From Kondoa malvinella (Eukaryota; Basidiomycota; Agaricostilbomycetes; Agaricostilbales; Kondoaceae), in the NCBI GenBank assembly GCA_039545315.1, contig BCIM01000011.1:62001-126000 (forward strand): a DNA stretch of 64,000 nt, written 5' to 3'. Shown here in pieces: positions 49,500 through 62,611 of this stretch; positions within the stretch are counted from its first letter, which is position 1, and each line of letters begins with the position of its first letter. Made by a program: the position numbers and the translations under genes. The notes beneath the pieces are model-generated. The model ran no database searches, was not told the origin of the DNA, and saw nothing but the letters and a program-made list of their open reading frames with translations.

Positions 49500-50114
49500 G
49501 TCTGGGATGTGTTGAGCGAAAAAGTGTTGGATGAAAACGAAGTTGTAAAGACAGTGAAGAGCAACCCAGAATAGCGAATGACAGTGTAGAATGAAAAGAA
49601 GGGAAAGACGAAGAGTACCCTTTTTGAGGACATGCAATGTTGATTTGGAAGCAGGCCAGATACAATTATGCCAGACTGACCGACTGCCAGTCAGACTAGT
49701 GCTAGGTGAATGCGATACATCATGTCCGAACACAGTGAAGCACGCGTGCAGTAGAGGGAGAGACAGAAAGATTAGTCGGGCGTTTGAATGCCTTGACCCC
49801 AAGAACAACGCGATAGAAACGAAGGAAGTAAACGTGATCTTTCGTAGCAAAACGCAGCAGGAGAGCATAGCGGGTATATCGACATCAGTGCAGGCAACGC
49901 GAGTTTCAAGTTGTAGTCAGAGCATTTTGCGCTGCCGATGCTCTCACGACCCTTGTTTGGTGTAGTGCCGAATGTATGAAGTGGTCTGCCTGCTACGGCC
50001 TTCTCCAGGAGTCTTGTGCTGTGTGCTGTTGAGCGAAATCGAAGTTGTCCCGAAGTGACCAAGTCGAGAATACCCGTCTTTTGATACCCTGTTGGCCAAT
50101 CTTGCAGCGTCACT
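49500..50114. other. Divergent intergenic region, RR-repeat gene / MATH-BTB gene
   Basis: 615 bp between divergent starts; overlapping minus-strand frames look like chance; no supported gene. Confidence 0.4.
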
Positions 50115-52030
50115 ATGGCACCGCCGACATCTGAAGAGTCGAGGACTGTGACGCTCGAATGGAAGCTGACCAACTTGCGTGAAATGTTTGAAGCAACAAA
50201 GGGAGACATCAAGAGCAAAGTTGTCAAGAGCTGCCTGTTCGGCGATGGGCAATGGTGAGCATAGCGGCCTTCAGATGTATGAAGAGCTGATGCTTGGACA
50301 GGCAAGTATACTTCTACCCACAATCTGGCGATCAATACGCGAGTCCCGTGCTCAAGCCGACGCGTCTGCAGCTGACAAGCAACACAGATATCATTGTATC
50401 TATCCTGCGAACCTACTGCAGCGGAAAGAGCACGTGGTATTCCGAATGGAAGCGTAGTAGACAAATCGGCGAAAGCTCTTGAAGGGCAAAGTTCTTCAGC
50501 TGCTACAGAATCGGCTTTGCAACCTGCTTGGCAGCGTGAGGGAAGGTTCAAGTTCATCTTTGAGCTGCGTAGCGTGGACAAGCTCACTCGGTTTAAATGC
50601 ATCGACGCGGTTTGTTCTTTGATTCAAGCTAATATCCCGTCTGACAGAGTATGCAGGCAGACCACCAGTTCAGCTCAGCATCGCTCAATTGGGGTTGGAC
50701 CCAATTTGCAGCCCGCTCTTCAGTCTACTTCACCAATTCAAAGGTCAAACAAGATGATGCCATGCTCATAACCTGTACCGTCGTCTACCAAGCTACTGCA
50801 CCTACATCTGCACCACCAAGCACATCAATACCCAAATCACTAATCCCTTCAGAGCTAGTATCAGCCTATGCCTCGCTCTTTAACGACAAGGATCATTCCG
50901 ACGTTGCTTTTCTCATCAAACCAATCTCTGCCTCCCGTCCCGCTACCAAACCACGTAAGCTCTACGCTATTAAGAAAATCCTGTCCCTTCGCAGCGAGTA
51001 TTTCTCCGTCCTCTTATCTGGTGATTGGTCAGAAGGTCAAAACGAACCTGGTTCACCTAGTGTAATTCGTTCATCAACAAACGGTGCAAGCTCCTCAGAA
51101 GACGATATATCCGACTCAGACGTCTCAGATGAAGATGAAGACTTTGCTTCGGATGAAGAACATGCTCATCTTTCTGCTTCGACTTCAGTTCTGGTAGAGA
51201 GTGATCCACCGGCTTATGCGAATGACATATCACCGAAAGGGACAGCGACCCCGCCTACTGCTGATGAGGAACTGTTGAGATCGGTGTATAATACGCCTAG
51301 TAGAAGGACTGCGAGACAGAGGGCCAGAGGGAAAAGAGGGCAGATGGAGAGAATGTCTGTAACTGTTACAGATGTGAGCTTGGGATGCGCTGCAGTGATA
51401 CGTGCTGAACGTGCATTATAGGCCAGCTACAAGACGTTCAAGAGCCTACTATATTACCTTTATACCGATTCAATAGGTACGCTGGAAAACATAGATTCGA
51501 ATTTAGCTGATGATATCGTAGTCTTTGCACCACTCGCATCAACTTATCGAGCAGCCAAGGAAACGGCGAAATCTCTCGGTCAACCTTTCCCTTACGAAAG
51601 CCGTTCCGAGTTCTGTCGCGCCCATGCTCAATCACAACATGTCGAAGGCCTAGTCAAACAAGACACGCTTCAAACAGATATGGCCAACGCCAAAGAAGTC
51701 TACATCCTAGCAGACAAGCTCGGACTCCCCGATCTCAAAGCCCGCGCTTTTGCCCATATTCAACAATCTCTTTCTGAATCCACTGTAGCTTATGAAGTCT
51801 TTTCGCCTTTTTCTCAGCATTACGAAGAGATCCAGAACCTGCAACGGACGTATTTGCTTGATCATTGGAAAGAAGTTCGAACGAGTTTGGCAATGAAGAC
51901 TGTTTTTGCGGAAGTTCAGCAGAAAGCGACGAGCAGACGCTATCCTGCTTTTTCAGAGGTATTCGCTCGACTGTTGTCAGTGCTTGAAGTTGTGGCCCCT
52001 GCGGCGAATGAAGGTGCAGTTAGTGTATGA
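50115..52030 (+). CDS. MATH and BTB/POZ domain protein (SPOP-like)
   Basis: Candidate substrate adaptor for a Cul3 ubiquitin ligase. The MATH domain starts VTLEWKLTNLREMFEATKGD and continues WQVYFYPQSGDQY, ISLYLSCEPTAAER, REGRFKFIFELR, then NWGWTQFAARSSVYF and MLITCTVVYQ. The BTB domain follows: LIPSELVSAYASLFNDKDHSDVAFLI, RKLYAIKKILSLRSEYFSVLLSGDWSEGQ. A large acidic Ser/Asp/Glu insertion splits the BTB, and its end plus a BACK-like helical part resumes at TYKTFKSLLYYLYT and KEVYILADKLGLPDLKARAF. The intron at 50339-50387 reads GCGAGT...CAG, a GC-AG intron, needed to join GDQY to ISLYLS in frame. Stop at 52028-52030. Confidence 0.87.
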
Positions 52031-52083
52031 TAGTGTATTGATTTATACAAGATGAGTGTACAATGTAATGCTATGATGTAATT

Positions 52084-52952
52084 CTATTTCTTGCGATTCG
52101 CCGCACCTCGCTTTCGTTCTGCTTTGGATGTATAGGCCGGTCGAGGAGCGTGATGCGGATCTATGGACGGCTAATGAGAAGAGCCTCATCGCACGAACGA
52201 CATTCACGCACTAGCTTTTGTAGCCTTCTTCTTGACCAATCCTTTCGTAGTCATCTTCGGTCTATCCGTTCTCGGCGGAGGCTTAGAGGCACGGGAAAGA
52301 TTCATTCGCGAAGGATGGAAATGCGGGCCAGACTGTTTCGGCTCTTCTGGATCGACATTGAGGTCTACTTCTTCTATAGTCACTGTAGCTTGGACATCTT
52401 CGTCTTGGTAGTCTTGTTGCGTTTCGACTTCTGCTTGCTGCGAAGGGAGGTCGAACTGCGCTTGATCTGGCTCAGAGTCGCCTAGTGGATCTATAGATGG
52501 TATAAGCAGACTATCACAGTGTTGATAGCGAGAAGACTTGCCTCCATACATCAGACTAGCTGCTTCAACGTTTTTCTGCGCTTGCTCTTTCCTTTGATCC
52601 CGTAGCTAGGCACTTGTCAGAGCTTGTCTACAGAGACAGCTTTCAAGCATTACCTCTTGCCTCATCTCGTTTCTCGCCTGCCTATCTTTTTCTTCCGCTC
52701 GAGCTGCAGCAGTTTCCTTCCTTGCTTTCTTCCGCTTACTGAACCCAGTCAAATAGTCCCTGAACGACGACAGATCAGCCGCGTGACAGCCAAAGGGCAA
52801 AGACAGCCGAACCTTCGAGCTTCATCATCAAATTCAGCTTCGAGCTTTCTTTTAGGTGGTCGACTGGCTTTCTTTGGATCTATAGGCGCTCGTTTGCCTG
52901 TCGAATACTTGAACTTCTCTGGCTTGGCCTTCTTGTTGTTGGTATGCGGCAT
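52084..52952 (-). CDS. RRP17: Ribosomal RNA-processing protein 17 (NOL12 family)
   Basis: Nucleolar 5'-3' exonuclease-related factor in large-subunit rRNA processing. Starts MPHTNNKKAKPEKFKYSTG with a basic N-terminus. The family core is KLEAEFDDEARRDYLTGFSKRKKARKETAAAR joined across an intron, then Glu/Arg coiled-coil EEKDRQARNEMRQE and RDQRKEQAQKNVEAASLMYG. An acidic middle (DPEEPKQSGPHFHPSR) precedes a Lys-rich tail, and the last exon ends SKAERKRGAANRKK with TAG at 52084-52086. At least four short introns. Confidence 0.88.
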
Positions 52953-53071
52953 CTTGAGGGGGTATAGCTGTTCGTGAGCAAGCAGTGGAAAAAAGACCAA
53001 CATGTCAAGCAAGCGCAATTCTCGGTCTAAATGCTATATTCAATTCTATTGTACAATCAAATGGTTTGATG

Positions 53072-56000
53072 CTAATCCACATCTATCCGCACAAAGTCAT
53101 GATCGTCAGCGAAACTGTCTCTTGACGGTTGACGATAAAGCGGTGCATGTTCTAGATGCGTAGACGAGCGCTTATGCTGCAAGTTCGAGTATGGATGGGG
53201 TGAGCTGTCTGTCGGTGAACCGCTGAGCATGTCTTCGAAATCGCCAGAGGACAAAGAACCCATATCGCGAAGAGTCGAGGAAGTCAGATCTTCTTCTAGC
53301 ATGTCGGTGTCGTCACTCTCAGCTGACAGTGAACGAGAGCGCGATCGAGAATGAGGAGGATGTGTCCCATTCGTGTGCCCGTTCTGTTTGGGTAGAGGTG
53401 ACGATGTAGGTTGTGACGACGATGATTGATTATTCGGAGAAGTCTCCAGACCCGAGTTGGAGCGAGAGAGGGTGCTGTGGTTGCGCATCGTGTTGGCGGA
53501 TTGCAACAAAGGCTCGAATTGCGAATTGGCCAACATCTCTCGAACCGTAGTGTCCGAATCAGATAGTAAGCCGAGGTAGATCTGGTCAAAGGAGAGATGG
53601 CGAAGATTAGGTGGATTGTAAAAGCCTGCTCACGAGCAGAGATCAGTAACGCTGACATATACCAATTGGCTTGAGCTGACCTTTTGTTACGAGCTGTCGC
53701 AACAGCTTGGCGAGAGCCAGGCGAACATTCACTATGGGATCTTTTGCTAATGTCGAAAGCGTAGGTAGCAAATCGGTCTCGAAGCATTCTCTATGTGCGC
53801 CAGCTTCTATCAGTGTTGATACCGCATTGACATAACTTTCGCGAAAGTCAGCATCAAAGAGATGTCGTGAGACGGAGCACTTACGTTGTTCTATGTCTAT
53901 ACGACACATCCTCTGCGAAATTGCGCCGTAGGAAGCGAACGACGAAGCCCATACTCTCGCCATGTTCTTGAGCGAGCTTGTATATGGAAGGTATCTGGGC
54001 GAAATCAGCGCTGCACGCGTACATACTGCAAAAGAACCTACTGCACGCAGAGCTGCATCCCGCACAGCCGCTACTTCGTCCTTCATCAAGAAGCGCAACA
54101 TGTCAAAGAAGGGAGTGCTGGCATCTTCTTTCTCTGGCAAGTTGGACAAGAGCTGTTGCGTCAGAGACGACAGCTGAGCGGCGCCCTTCTCCCGCAGCCG
54201 CCAAGGCATGGGATTTCCAGCATCTGGCACTACAGCTTTTTTTAGCACATCAAGGTATTCATCGTTTGCTGAAGACGGCAGCTGTGCGATAAAGCAGAAG
54301 GATTGGTCGATTGCCATCTCTCGTACTTCAGGACTGCTGTCTGAAAGGAAAGACTTGAAGAGACCGGCGAGATCAGCTAGGGCTTGTTCGCTACCGATGA
54401 TTTTGGCGACGGCGTGCAAAGAGGCAGCCAGACTTCGTCGGACTGGATACTGTTCGTGTCTTGCGAGCGAGGCATGGAAACTGCGGATCTTACTCCATTG
54501 CTTGGCTCCCAGCGAAAGGGCAACCGCTGGGAAATTGAAGGCGCATATCATGGCTCGCTCAGGATCGAAAGATTGTATGTAGCTTGACGACTTGTCGGAG
54601 TCGGTAGGTATGGACGATTTAAGAGAGGACAGGGCTGTCGGTAGAGGAGCGAAAGGATTTGAATTTGGTGTCGGCTTGTTTTCCTGGGCGGCAGAACCAC
54701 CGAGATACCACTCCAACAGTTCATCTGGGACCGTTGTATCCACGAACAGATGTATTAATTGACCACTGATCTCCGTCAATGCGCTGCGGACTTCGCGGGA
54801 ATTATCACGTGAGAATTTCGCTGTCGCTACGATCGCTCGACTTCTCTTGATGTCGTCCGGTAGTCGACCAAAGATCTCGGGTAGCACTAGGCAAGCCCAC
54901 CGCCGGACGCTAGGCTGCGCATCGTTTGCAAATGAGTCCATGAGGGGTAGCTAGACCTAAAAGTCAGCCAAAGAATGTCATGATACGAAGAGACCTACGA
55001 TCGTGGAGATGATGGCTTCATAGGGTACTACTTTCGCCATCGGACCGATGGCAGAAGCAGCCAGACTGCGAACTCGAAAGGCGGGATCTGTGACGAGTCG
55101 ACTGATTTCTGGCACAAAGGTGTCGGCCAATTGCGCGCCAGCTAAGCAATTGGCTTCCGCTATCGATGCAATGAGCTCCATTGACGCCATCTTGCCTTGT
55201 GTCGTCTCATTATCGCTAGCGGTAGCGGAGCTGAAATACCTGCCATGATTGATCGGAGTCGAGCCACTGAGCATGAGCGGGCTTTGAGTCGCATGCCGCA
55301 TGAAAGGTCGCAATGGCATGCCCCAATCTGGCGAAGAGCTTTCTATCTGCATAGTGGTATCTTGACTTTCTGGCGAGCCCCATCCATCGTCACTGCCTTG
55401 GCTCTTGGATTCCGGCGGTGACGAGCTCGGCTGATCTTGGTCGTCTGCTGTTGAAGTTTCTGATTCAACACCTTCCATAGCTTCAGGATCCTGGTCTTCT
55501 TCGCCTTCCAGCCGCGCCAGACCGAGCACGACATCGTAAAGGATTTGGCGCTCAAGAGCTGATCTTGCTTCTGTTGTCAGAGTGTAAGGATGATGGACGT
55601 GAGCCCGCGCAACGTCGGGTTCGCCTTTGACAGGTGTCGCCATGACGGGCGGCTGATCGTCGTCCATATGATAAGTGGGAAGCTCCTTCTCATACAATCG
55701 ACATAGAAAGCGAACGACAGCCGCTCTTGCCCATGATGTGACTTCAAGATGTGTGTCCATCAAAAGCAACCCAAGGATGGGGGTGAAAGATCCGACAAGA
55801 AGCTTTGGAGGCTCAATGACTTCGTCAGTGGCTGCATCGGCTGGAATAGGTGATGCGGCTTGAGCTTGACCAGGGATAGTGGGGGGTGATAAGTCGAGGT
55901 AAGGCGAGGAAGCATCGAAGGCAGAATGCTCCATTTCAGTGTCGTGAAATTCATTCTTTGAGTCTTCTGATTCGGCAAGTGGACAGCGAGAAAAGAAGTA

Positions 56001-57979
56001 CATCATGATGCGATCCAGGCCTTGCGCAAGACCGATCTTGACTTCGTCCTCTAATAAATCGACACATTGAGTAAGATTCTGCCAGAGATGAGGCGGACAT
56101 ACCGTCTGCGGCAAGACCATTCAAGAGCGGGAGGATATACTCGACCGCTTCGCAAATGTCTACACTTTCCAGCCAGTCAGGCAGAGCGCGCGCGACAGCC
56201 GTACTGTGAAGACATATCCACATCGGACAAAGCGCTAAAGCAGCAATGCAAAGGACTGACCGATGCTCTCGATATTCTGACTTCGAAAAGATAAAGATGC
56301 GCTCGAGCACACTGAGCGATTCATCATCCGTGATCATGGGGTCGATTCTTGCTTCAGGAGAATCAAAGAAGCGTTCCATCGTATTTGCTTCGTCGTTGTC
56401 GCCTGCTGGCCATTCTGGATCTGCGCAAATGTCTTTGGGCGAGATGGGCTTTACTTGCTGTGATTCAGGAGAAGCTGATCGAGCTCGTATTGTCCGTTCT
56501 TGAGGTGAATCTGATCTTTGTAGCGCAGCCGGTAATCCAGCAACAGAACCTCTCGGTCGCATGACCTGACTCTCTTCTTCCTCATCTTCAATCTCGCCCT
56601 CTTCTTCATCACCTTCGTCTTCATCGCTCGCCTCATCTTCTTCATCAGAGAAATCATACCCACTTCGCTCAGGCATAGCCAAATGCGCATGTTTGACCTT
56701 CTCCCTTTTCCCACTTGCAGAACCATCACTCTCATCGCCCGATCGCTCAAGACTGCTTCCTCTACTTCCACTGCTCATTCGTCTACGCCGGCGTCTAGCT
56801 TGCCGTAGCGTCATTTCCTCATTCTCGGATTCGGAATTTGAATGAGGTGAATTTGCTTCTCCTTCATGCGATGAAGTACGTCTCAATTTAGCAGGCGGCG
56901 CCGGATCCAGTACGAAGGAATTGGGCGATGTCAGCCCAGGATGAGCAGGAGAAGCGGGCGATAAACCGGTCGGTGATTGAGGACTGGCAGGACGAAGTGA
57001 AGGTGAACCAAAAGAGCGCGGTTCAGGCCAATGCGCATTGATATCTGGATCATCTGGGCCTGATGGGAGAGATAATGCCGGCGGGGCGAGAGCTGACAAG
57101 GCTGAATTTCGTAATAGGGCATGAACTCCTGGAGGTGAAAAGACAGACGATGTCGGAGGTCCTGATGTGTTTGATCGAGGTGCATGAAGTAGATCTAGGA
57201 TATGGTTGCCGTTGTTGTGAGGTGAAGTTGATAGTGTTGGCAAATCGCCTGGCGCTGATGATGTTCTGACAGGTTTGTGAGGCGACAGGCCTGGCGAGCT
57301 GGGCATTTGCGCAGGCATAGATGTAGAAAAGGGCGGACTTCCAGCTAACAGTGAAGGTGATACGCCTCTTCTTCTACCAGGACTAGCAGTGGGTTCTTCA
57401 TAAGACGTAGCTGATAACCTCCGATAGCCTTTATTCACTCCATAATATGGTTCTGCAATATTGTTCATCCTAGGTGAACCAGATTGCGTTCTCCTATGTC
57501 CATTCGCACTGGCATGAGATAATCTTGGGGAAGCAGGTGCTTTGATCCCATGATCGAAAGTAGGGAAAGGTCTGCTATTCACTTGAGCTGTATTACCGCT
57601 GCTGGATCCAGCCATCGAGTAAGTCGTATCAAACAGAGGCTCAGCAGCAGCGTCCAGCTGAGAGGATCGCTTCAAAATAGGTGAAAAGGCCGCTTTGCCA
57701 TCTGCAGAGTCTCGCCGAACATAAGGTGAAGACTGACTTTTCCTTGAAAGGACTGGACTAGTGCTTCCTGAGCTACGATTATCTGACCAGCCAGACTTGG
57801 ATTTGCTGTTGGTACGTTGGACGCTGCCTGTCCCAGAGCTGAAATCTAACTTGTAATGCGAATCTGCTATCTCGGGTTCTGCATCCTCTTCAAATTCAAA
57901 CGCAGGCTCGTCTGTCACGCGGAAACTGTCGCTTTAGCGCTTGATGCACATACGCAAGTCGCCCGAGCTGACCTGACAT
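53072..57979 (-). CDS. HEAT-repeat phosphatase regulatory subunit (PP4R1-like)
   Basis: Large protein of roughly 1,550 residues. Exon 1 is ATGTCAG at 57979-57973, joined through a 61-nt intron (GTCAGC donor) to DEPAFEFEEDAEPEI. About the first 560 residues are disordered, Ser/Pro-rich with acidic runs (DEEDEASDEDEGDEEEGE). Then HEAT/ARM-type helices follow: LLMDTHLEVTSWARAAVVRFL, DPAFRVRSLAASAIGPMAKVVPYEAIIST, QPSVRRWACLVLPEIFGRLP, FKSFLSDSSPEVREMAID and LSTLAKDPIVNVRLALAKLLRQL. The C-terminal tail is Ser-rich. Repeat layout resembles PP4 regulatory subunit 1; PP2A A-type scaffold kinship is possible. Stop TAG at 53072-53074. Confidence 0.75.
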
Positions 57980-58189
57980 GGCTTTTGTATTGTCGCTGCC
58001 TATCGCATAAAAGTCTTGTCCGAATAAGAAAGGCGGAGGAAGTCACGACAGGCTAGTCCCGCGTGACTCTTGAAAACAGGAATCAATCAGCAAGGGTATC
58101 GCTGTTCAGTCGTCGACAGAAGAGAGACCCAAAAAGTGGCAACGCTTGAAATTACGATCAATAGCACGGTCAAAGTATTATGCAGCCTT

Positions 58190-59569
58190 TTAAAGCTCTC
58201 CATCTATCTCTCTAGGATGCTGTTGTTTGGACGTGCCGCCCTGAACGACAAAGCTGTCTTCTTGATGAGAAGTTGGTCTTTCCGCGTGATGGTGCGAGTT
58301 GGAAGCAGAGATGCGTCGTGGTGTGCTTTCTTCTTCGTCGTCACGTAGACGAATCTCGCCCGCTCTGTTTGCTTTGTACTTGTAGTAAAGTGCCGAGGCA
58401 ATGAGGGAAACGAGTTGCAGAACAGCCAAAAGGACCAGAGGGATCTGCGTCTGTCATCAGCATTGCCCTGCACAGAGCACGCAATTTACTCACAAAGACT
58501 TGAGCAGGCTTAGGACCTTTGATCACCAATGCGACATAGAGGTAAATAGCCGATAAAGCCCAGACGACTTGAAGGGAACACGAGGTCAGCTTGTCGGAAG
58601 ACACCTTCTTGCCAAGACGACTCACTGTCGCGACCAATAAAGACGATGAAAGCGTTGATGAGACCAACACCCATCACGACACCGAATGCGATCCAGCTGT
58701 GGACGTTGTGTTCTCCCTCCCTGACGAAACATAAATGCTTGATCTTAAGACGTAATTTACAGACATACCATTTGCCAGGCCTGTCTGGAGAAGTAGGCTC
58801 TGGTCCAATGTACTTGAACCAACGGAAAGCAAGCAGGCCATTTTGCCAAACATCGACTACCAAAAGCAGGACGAGGAACATCTGTTTCAAAGCGTAAGCC
58901 ATGTTCATTTGGTTGGAAGGGTGGGCTCACTCTGATGGGCGCGTGAATGAACAGCGTGTCCATAGGTCTGGAAGTAAAGCTGGAAGGGTAGACGAGCAGC
59001 ATTGCCCAAATTGAGATGATGAGGACCAAAGCGAGAAGGAGGAAGATTTCCGATACGAGGAAGTAGCGCAAGCTGAAGAAGAGTGTCCATAGTGACATGC
59101 AGACGTTGGCAAAGACGAAACGCAGACCGACGGCGTGGATGATCGTGTCCTGATCAGACACTTCAGGACATTCCTATACGAGCTAGTGAAGTGCTTTACC
59201 TTGGTTTCCTGCTTGCGTACGGTGGCGAGAATGATGCAGTAACCAATCTGTGAGCCCTGGCATCAGCTACCATGGCGACAGAAAGTATCCGGAATGCCCT
59301 GACTTGAAGAACATAGAGGAGAAGCCAGTATGCGCCAATAAGCACTTTTCGAGGAGTCATGATCGTCAAACTACATTCAGATCAGCCTGACTCTCGGGCC
59401 ACAGTCTGGAAGCGCACTAGTTGTCGCTGATCTCGCCCAGAGATGGGTCAATTGCCAGTGAAGCGACCAGATTTGCGCCAATAGACACCAAAATGGAGAT
59501 GGGCGTCAAGATTTGCAGTCTGATGAGCCTTGACTGCTCCGTAGAGAGGCCATTCGAATGTTCAGACAT
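58190..59569 (-). CDS. Multi-pass membrane protein (DUF1774-like)
   Basis: Starts MSEHSNGLSTEQSRLIRLQILTPISILVSIGANL. It runs through about eight hydrophobic segments in short exons, including VLIGAYWLLLYVLQIGYCII, SLWTLFFSLRYFLVSEIFLLLALVLIISIW, MFLVLLLVVDVWQNGLLAF, WIAFGVVMGVGLINAFIVF and LAVLQLVSLIASALYY. The C-terminus is hydrophilic (IRLRDDEEESTPRRIS, His-rich). Motifs such as TPRKVLIGAYWLLLYVLQ and FIHAPIRMF recall the fungal DUF1774 (TspO-related) family; that link is from memory. It starts 83 bp from the divergent DUF726 gene. Confidence 0.72.
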
Positions 59570-59652
59570 GGTTATTGCTGTCCAAGATTGAATGACGTTT
59601 AAATTTGTTCCTCGTCGACTAATATCTCACCTCTCTGTCTCTACTCGCAGCT
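59570..59652. promoter_or_regulatory. 83-bp bidirectional promoter
   Basis: Divergent ATGs of the multi-pass membrane protein (59569) and the DUF726 gene (59653) share this gap; T- and C-rich on the plus side. Confidence 0.5.
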
Positions 59653-61592
59653 ATGAGCACACAAAGCTTTGCTGAGAAATGGCCAGCTCCATTGGAGCAG
59701 CGAATTGCTCAAGCTGCCAAATCCGTCGCATCTGAACCTCTCCCATGTCAAATTGCTCTCAAGGCCCTCTCTCGCTCCGATGAGCATGTCAAGCAAGCGA
59801 AAGATGCTTGGTCATCCTCTCTCTTATCCCATTTATCTATCGAAGCCTCCAAGTTATCGGATGAGCTGTCGTCTTTATCCCTCTCCGAACCTGCTTTACC
59901 CCATGAAGAGCAGCAACAAATCACTGAAGAACTTCTTCTCCTCGCTCTAAACATCTTGCCCATCTCATCAAAAGCAACAGACAACAAGCCTCATTACACT
60001 GCAATCCGTAGAAGCTGCCTCGTCCACTTATTGGCAGCGCTAAACATTCCCCTATCACTCTTGATCAACGTAGAGAAAGCGACAGCGCAACATTTGTACT
60101 TTCAAATGCTAGAAGCGGAACGAGAAAAGAACAAGAAAGGTTCAGCTACGTCGGGTAAAACGTCGAGTGCTTTAGCTGCAGCGAGCGCGAAAGCTGGGAG
60201 TTGGAAATGGGCTGCTACGGGAGCTGGTTTCTTGGCTGGTGGTCTGGCTATTGGTATAACAGGTGGTCTGGCTGCACCGGCTATCGGAGGACTCTTGTGA
60301 GTTGTGCTCATTGGTTTGCTTTCTTTCCCTTACAATTGCTGTTCTAGAGCTGGAGGTACAGGCGGGCTTTTAGGCTTTCTCGGAGGGACTGGCGGAGCTG
60401 TATTCATCGGAACGCTCTTTGGACTTGGTCAGTCGCTTTTCGACTAATCTTGAATATGGCAACTAAAGCTTCTACAGGTGGAGGTGGTTTGACAGCTTAC
60501 AGAGTGAAAAGAAGAGTAGAAGGAATAGAAGTGAGCTCTAATTACTAATTATGTACAGGAAAGGCCAGGCTAATCAGGTCAACAGGAATTCGAATTTGAG
60601 CAAATCAAGCCCGACGGCGAAGCGCCTGAAGTACCTTCTTTGCACGCCACTATCGCTTGCGCGGGACTATACGTGAAAGAAGGTGGCTATATCAATGTCT
60701 TGAAGCCTACATATGAGGTCACGCCAGACCAAAGGGACGTCTTTGCGATCAAGGTAGACACTACAGGTTAGTTTTGCCTTGATTGGAGTCGAACGAGGAA
60801 TTCATACTGCTCGTAGCTTTCCTTGCTCTCGGCAAATCGATAGAATCATACACATGGAGTGAGTCTGCAACTCGCCATCTAGAAAATTGCTAAGTCGTGA
60901 GCCAGATTTCCTCAAAGGCCATGCAGTCAAAGAAGTCCTCAAAAGGACCAGTATACAAGCTATCATGTCTGCCGTCTCTTTACCAGCTACCATTTACAAG
61001 ACCTCTACATCATTGTTCGATTCTGACTGGATTCGCTGTCTTGAAAAAAGCAAGAAAGCGGGTCGATTACTAGCGTCAGTCATTCAAGATGGGGTGCAGG
61101 GTGATAGGCCTGTTATGTTGGTAATGGTCATTCTTTACCGGGTTAAGATGCTGCTGACTCCGAGAAGACCGGCACTTCGCTAGGCTCTGTCGTTGTTTTC
61201 TACTGCCTACTTCAGCTAGCGGAAGAAGAAAAGCCACCTACAGATCTCATCTATTCCGCTAGTCTTATCTCCTTACCTATTGCGCCTACCACAGAAGCTT
61301 GGCAGAAGGCTAGATCAGTAGTCGCTGGACCGCTAAAAAGCGCTTGGAGCGGGAATGATTGGGTTCTGGCGCTTATGGCTCGGATGGCTATTCACGTATG
61401 TCTACTCACTCACCGTGCTGAAGTGTCGCTCACATACAGCAGGGCGACATGGCCATCAAACAACCAGCAGGGCTCGGTGAAGTCTCAATCGACGGCGTGC
61501 ACAATGTGGACCTCAGCGACCTCCTCGAAGGTCACATGGATTTAGCGAAAGCAGACAAGCTCAAGACGGTCTTTGAGCGCGTCGACTGCTGA
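59653..61592 (+). CDS. DUF726 / TMCO4-like membrane hydrolase
   Basis: Starts MSTQSFAEKWPAPLEQRIAQAAK with a helical N-terminal region. A Gly/Ala-rich membrane segment follows (WKWAATGAGFLAGGLAIGITGGLAAPAIGGLL, continuing AGGTGGLLGFLGGTGGAVFIGTLFGLGGGGLTAYRVKRR). The cytosolic alpha/beta-hydrolase-like part includes EFEFEQIKP, LHATIACAGLYVKEGGY and the nucleophile-elbow GTSLGS (G-x-S-x-G) before VVVFYCLLQLAEEE. It then has LIYSASLISLPIAP, NDWVLALMARMAIH and the closing GVHNVDLSDLLEGHMDLAK. At least eight introns; stop TGA at 61590-61592. DUF726 is the family name I recall for this layout; activity is not established. Confidence 0.85.
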
Positions 61593-61736
61593 GGGTGTCA
61601 AGTATTGTTCAAATTGCCATACGTCAGGTTTCAGCCCTCGCGATGCTTCGCACTTCTTCTCCCGCTTTGTTTCCCGCTCTCTGACGTGTTCGCTTTTTGT
61701 TTTCTCCTTCACTCTATACAACCATTCTGCTACAAT

Positions 61737-62423
61737 ATGACTGGCGGTATGTTGATCTGCTTGTCAGCGAAGAAGCTCATCATTGGGATGCATTCCAGAA
61801 GGACAAGATCTTACATCTCGACAAGCAGCAGGTACGTGCGTACTTCAATGTCCGAGCGGTGCTGATGCAAAGTATGTACAGGCTACAAAGGTATGTCGCC
61901 TACCCGCCGCGCACACAGTTGACTTCGGTGCTGATGTCCTTTGTCGACAGCTACACTGGCCAATCCCAAAGTGGGAGAAGCAGCAAAGGATCATGCTCGG
62001 GACGTACTGGACGCGGCTGGTATTGATCAGTGAGCCTTTCGACACACGACAATGTCTAATACTGACCCGAAGCTAGCGAAAAGCAAGATGGCAATAAGCA
62101 CACTGGTCCAAGCGTTCCCGAAGGACCAGCCCATGATTTGAGACAAGCTGCTAAGGAGGAGGCTACCCATAAGAAGACCCACGAGGAAGAGGTTCACGAC
62201 GTAAGTGGTTCTGCAGATGCAATCTCTTGCGCTAACCCTCAGTCTTCATAGCATCGCGTTCTTGGTGGCATGAAAGCTACGCTCCACAATCCAAATGCTA
62301 GTGATGAGGTGGGCAGCTCATTCTTGTTTTGTTCAGAACGGAGTCTGACATGCTTCATAGGCAAAGGAAAGGGCTGAGAAGTACATTGCCGAGTCAAAAT
62401 CTGACGCTATCGTCGAAGGATGA
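61737..62423 (+). CDS. con-6: Conidiation-specific protein 6 repeat protein, copy 1
   Basis: Small hydrophilic protein (124 residues) of the con-6 family, stress- or spore-associated in fungi. Exons 61737-61746, 61799-61831, 61882-61890, 61951-62029, 62077-62200, 62252-62308 and 62361-62423 sum to 125 codons. Two con-6 units are visible: GYKATLANPKVGEAAKDHARDVL and GGMKATLHNPNASDEAKERAEKYI. The third exon is only 9 nt (GCTACAAAG), encoding the middle of GYKA, and is identical in the second copy. The N-terminus MTGEGQDLTSRQAAG matches copy 2 (MTGSKQHTEDGEISTRQAAG), supporting a tandem duplication. Confidence 0.9.
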
Positions 62424-62611
62424 ATTGTAGCGACCCTTGATACGCGTTGGTACGCGCCTTAAATGCATGCAAGTTCTTTCCTTTGAATGACGTCTGACGC
62501 GACTGGTCTTCTAAGGCATCTGCTGCGGCGGCACAATTTGTGCATTCTCTCTCTCTCTTTTTCTGTCACCACATCCTTCCTCACCCTCTTACTAGCTAAG
62601 CAATACGAGTC

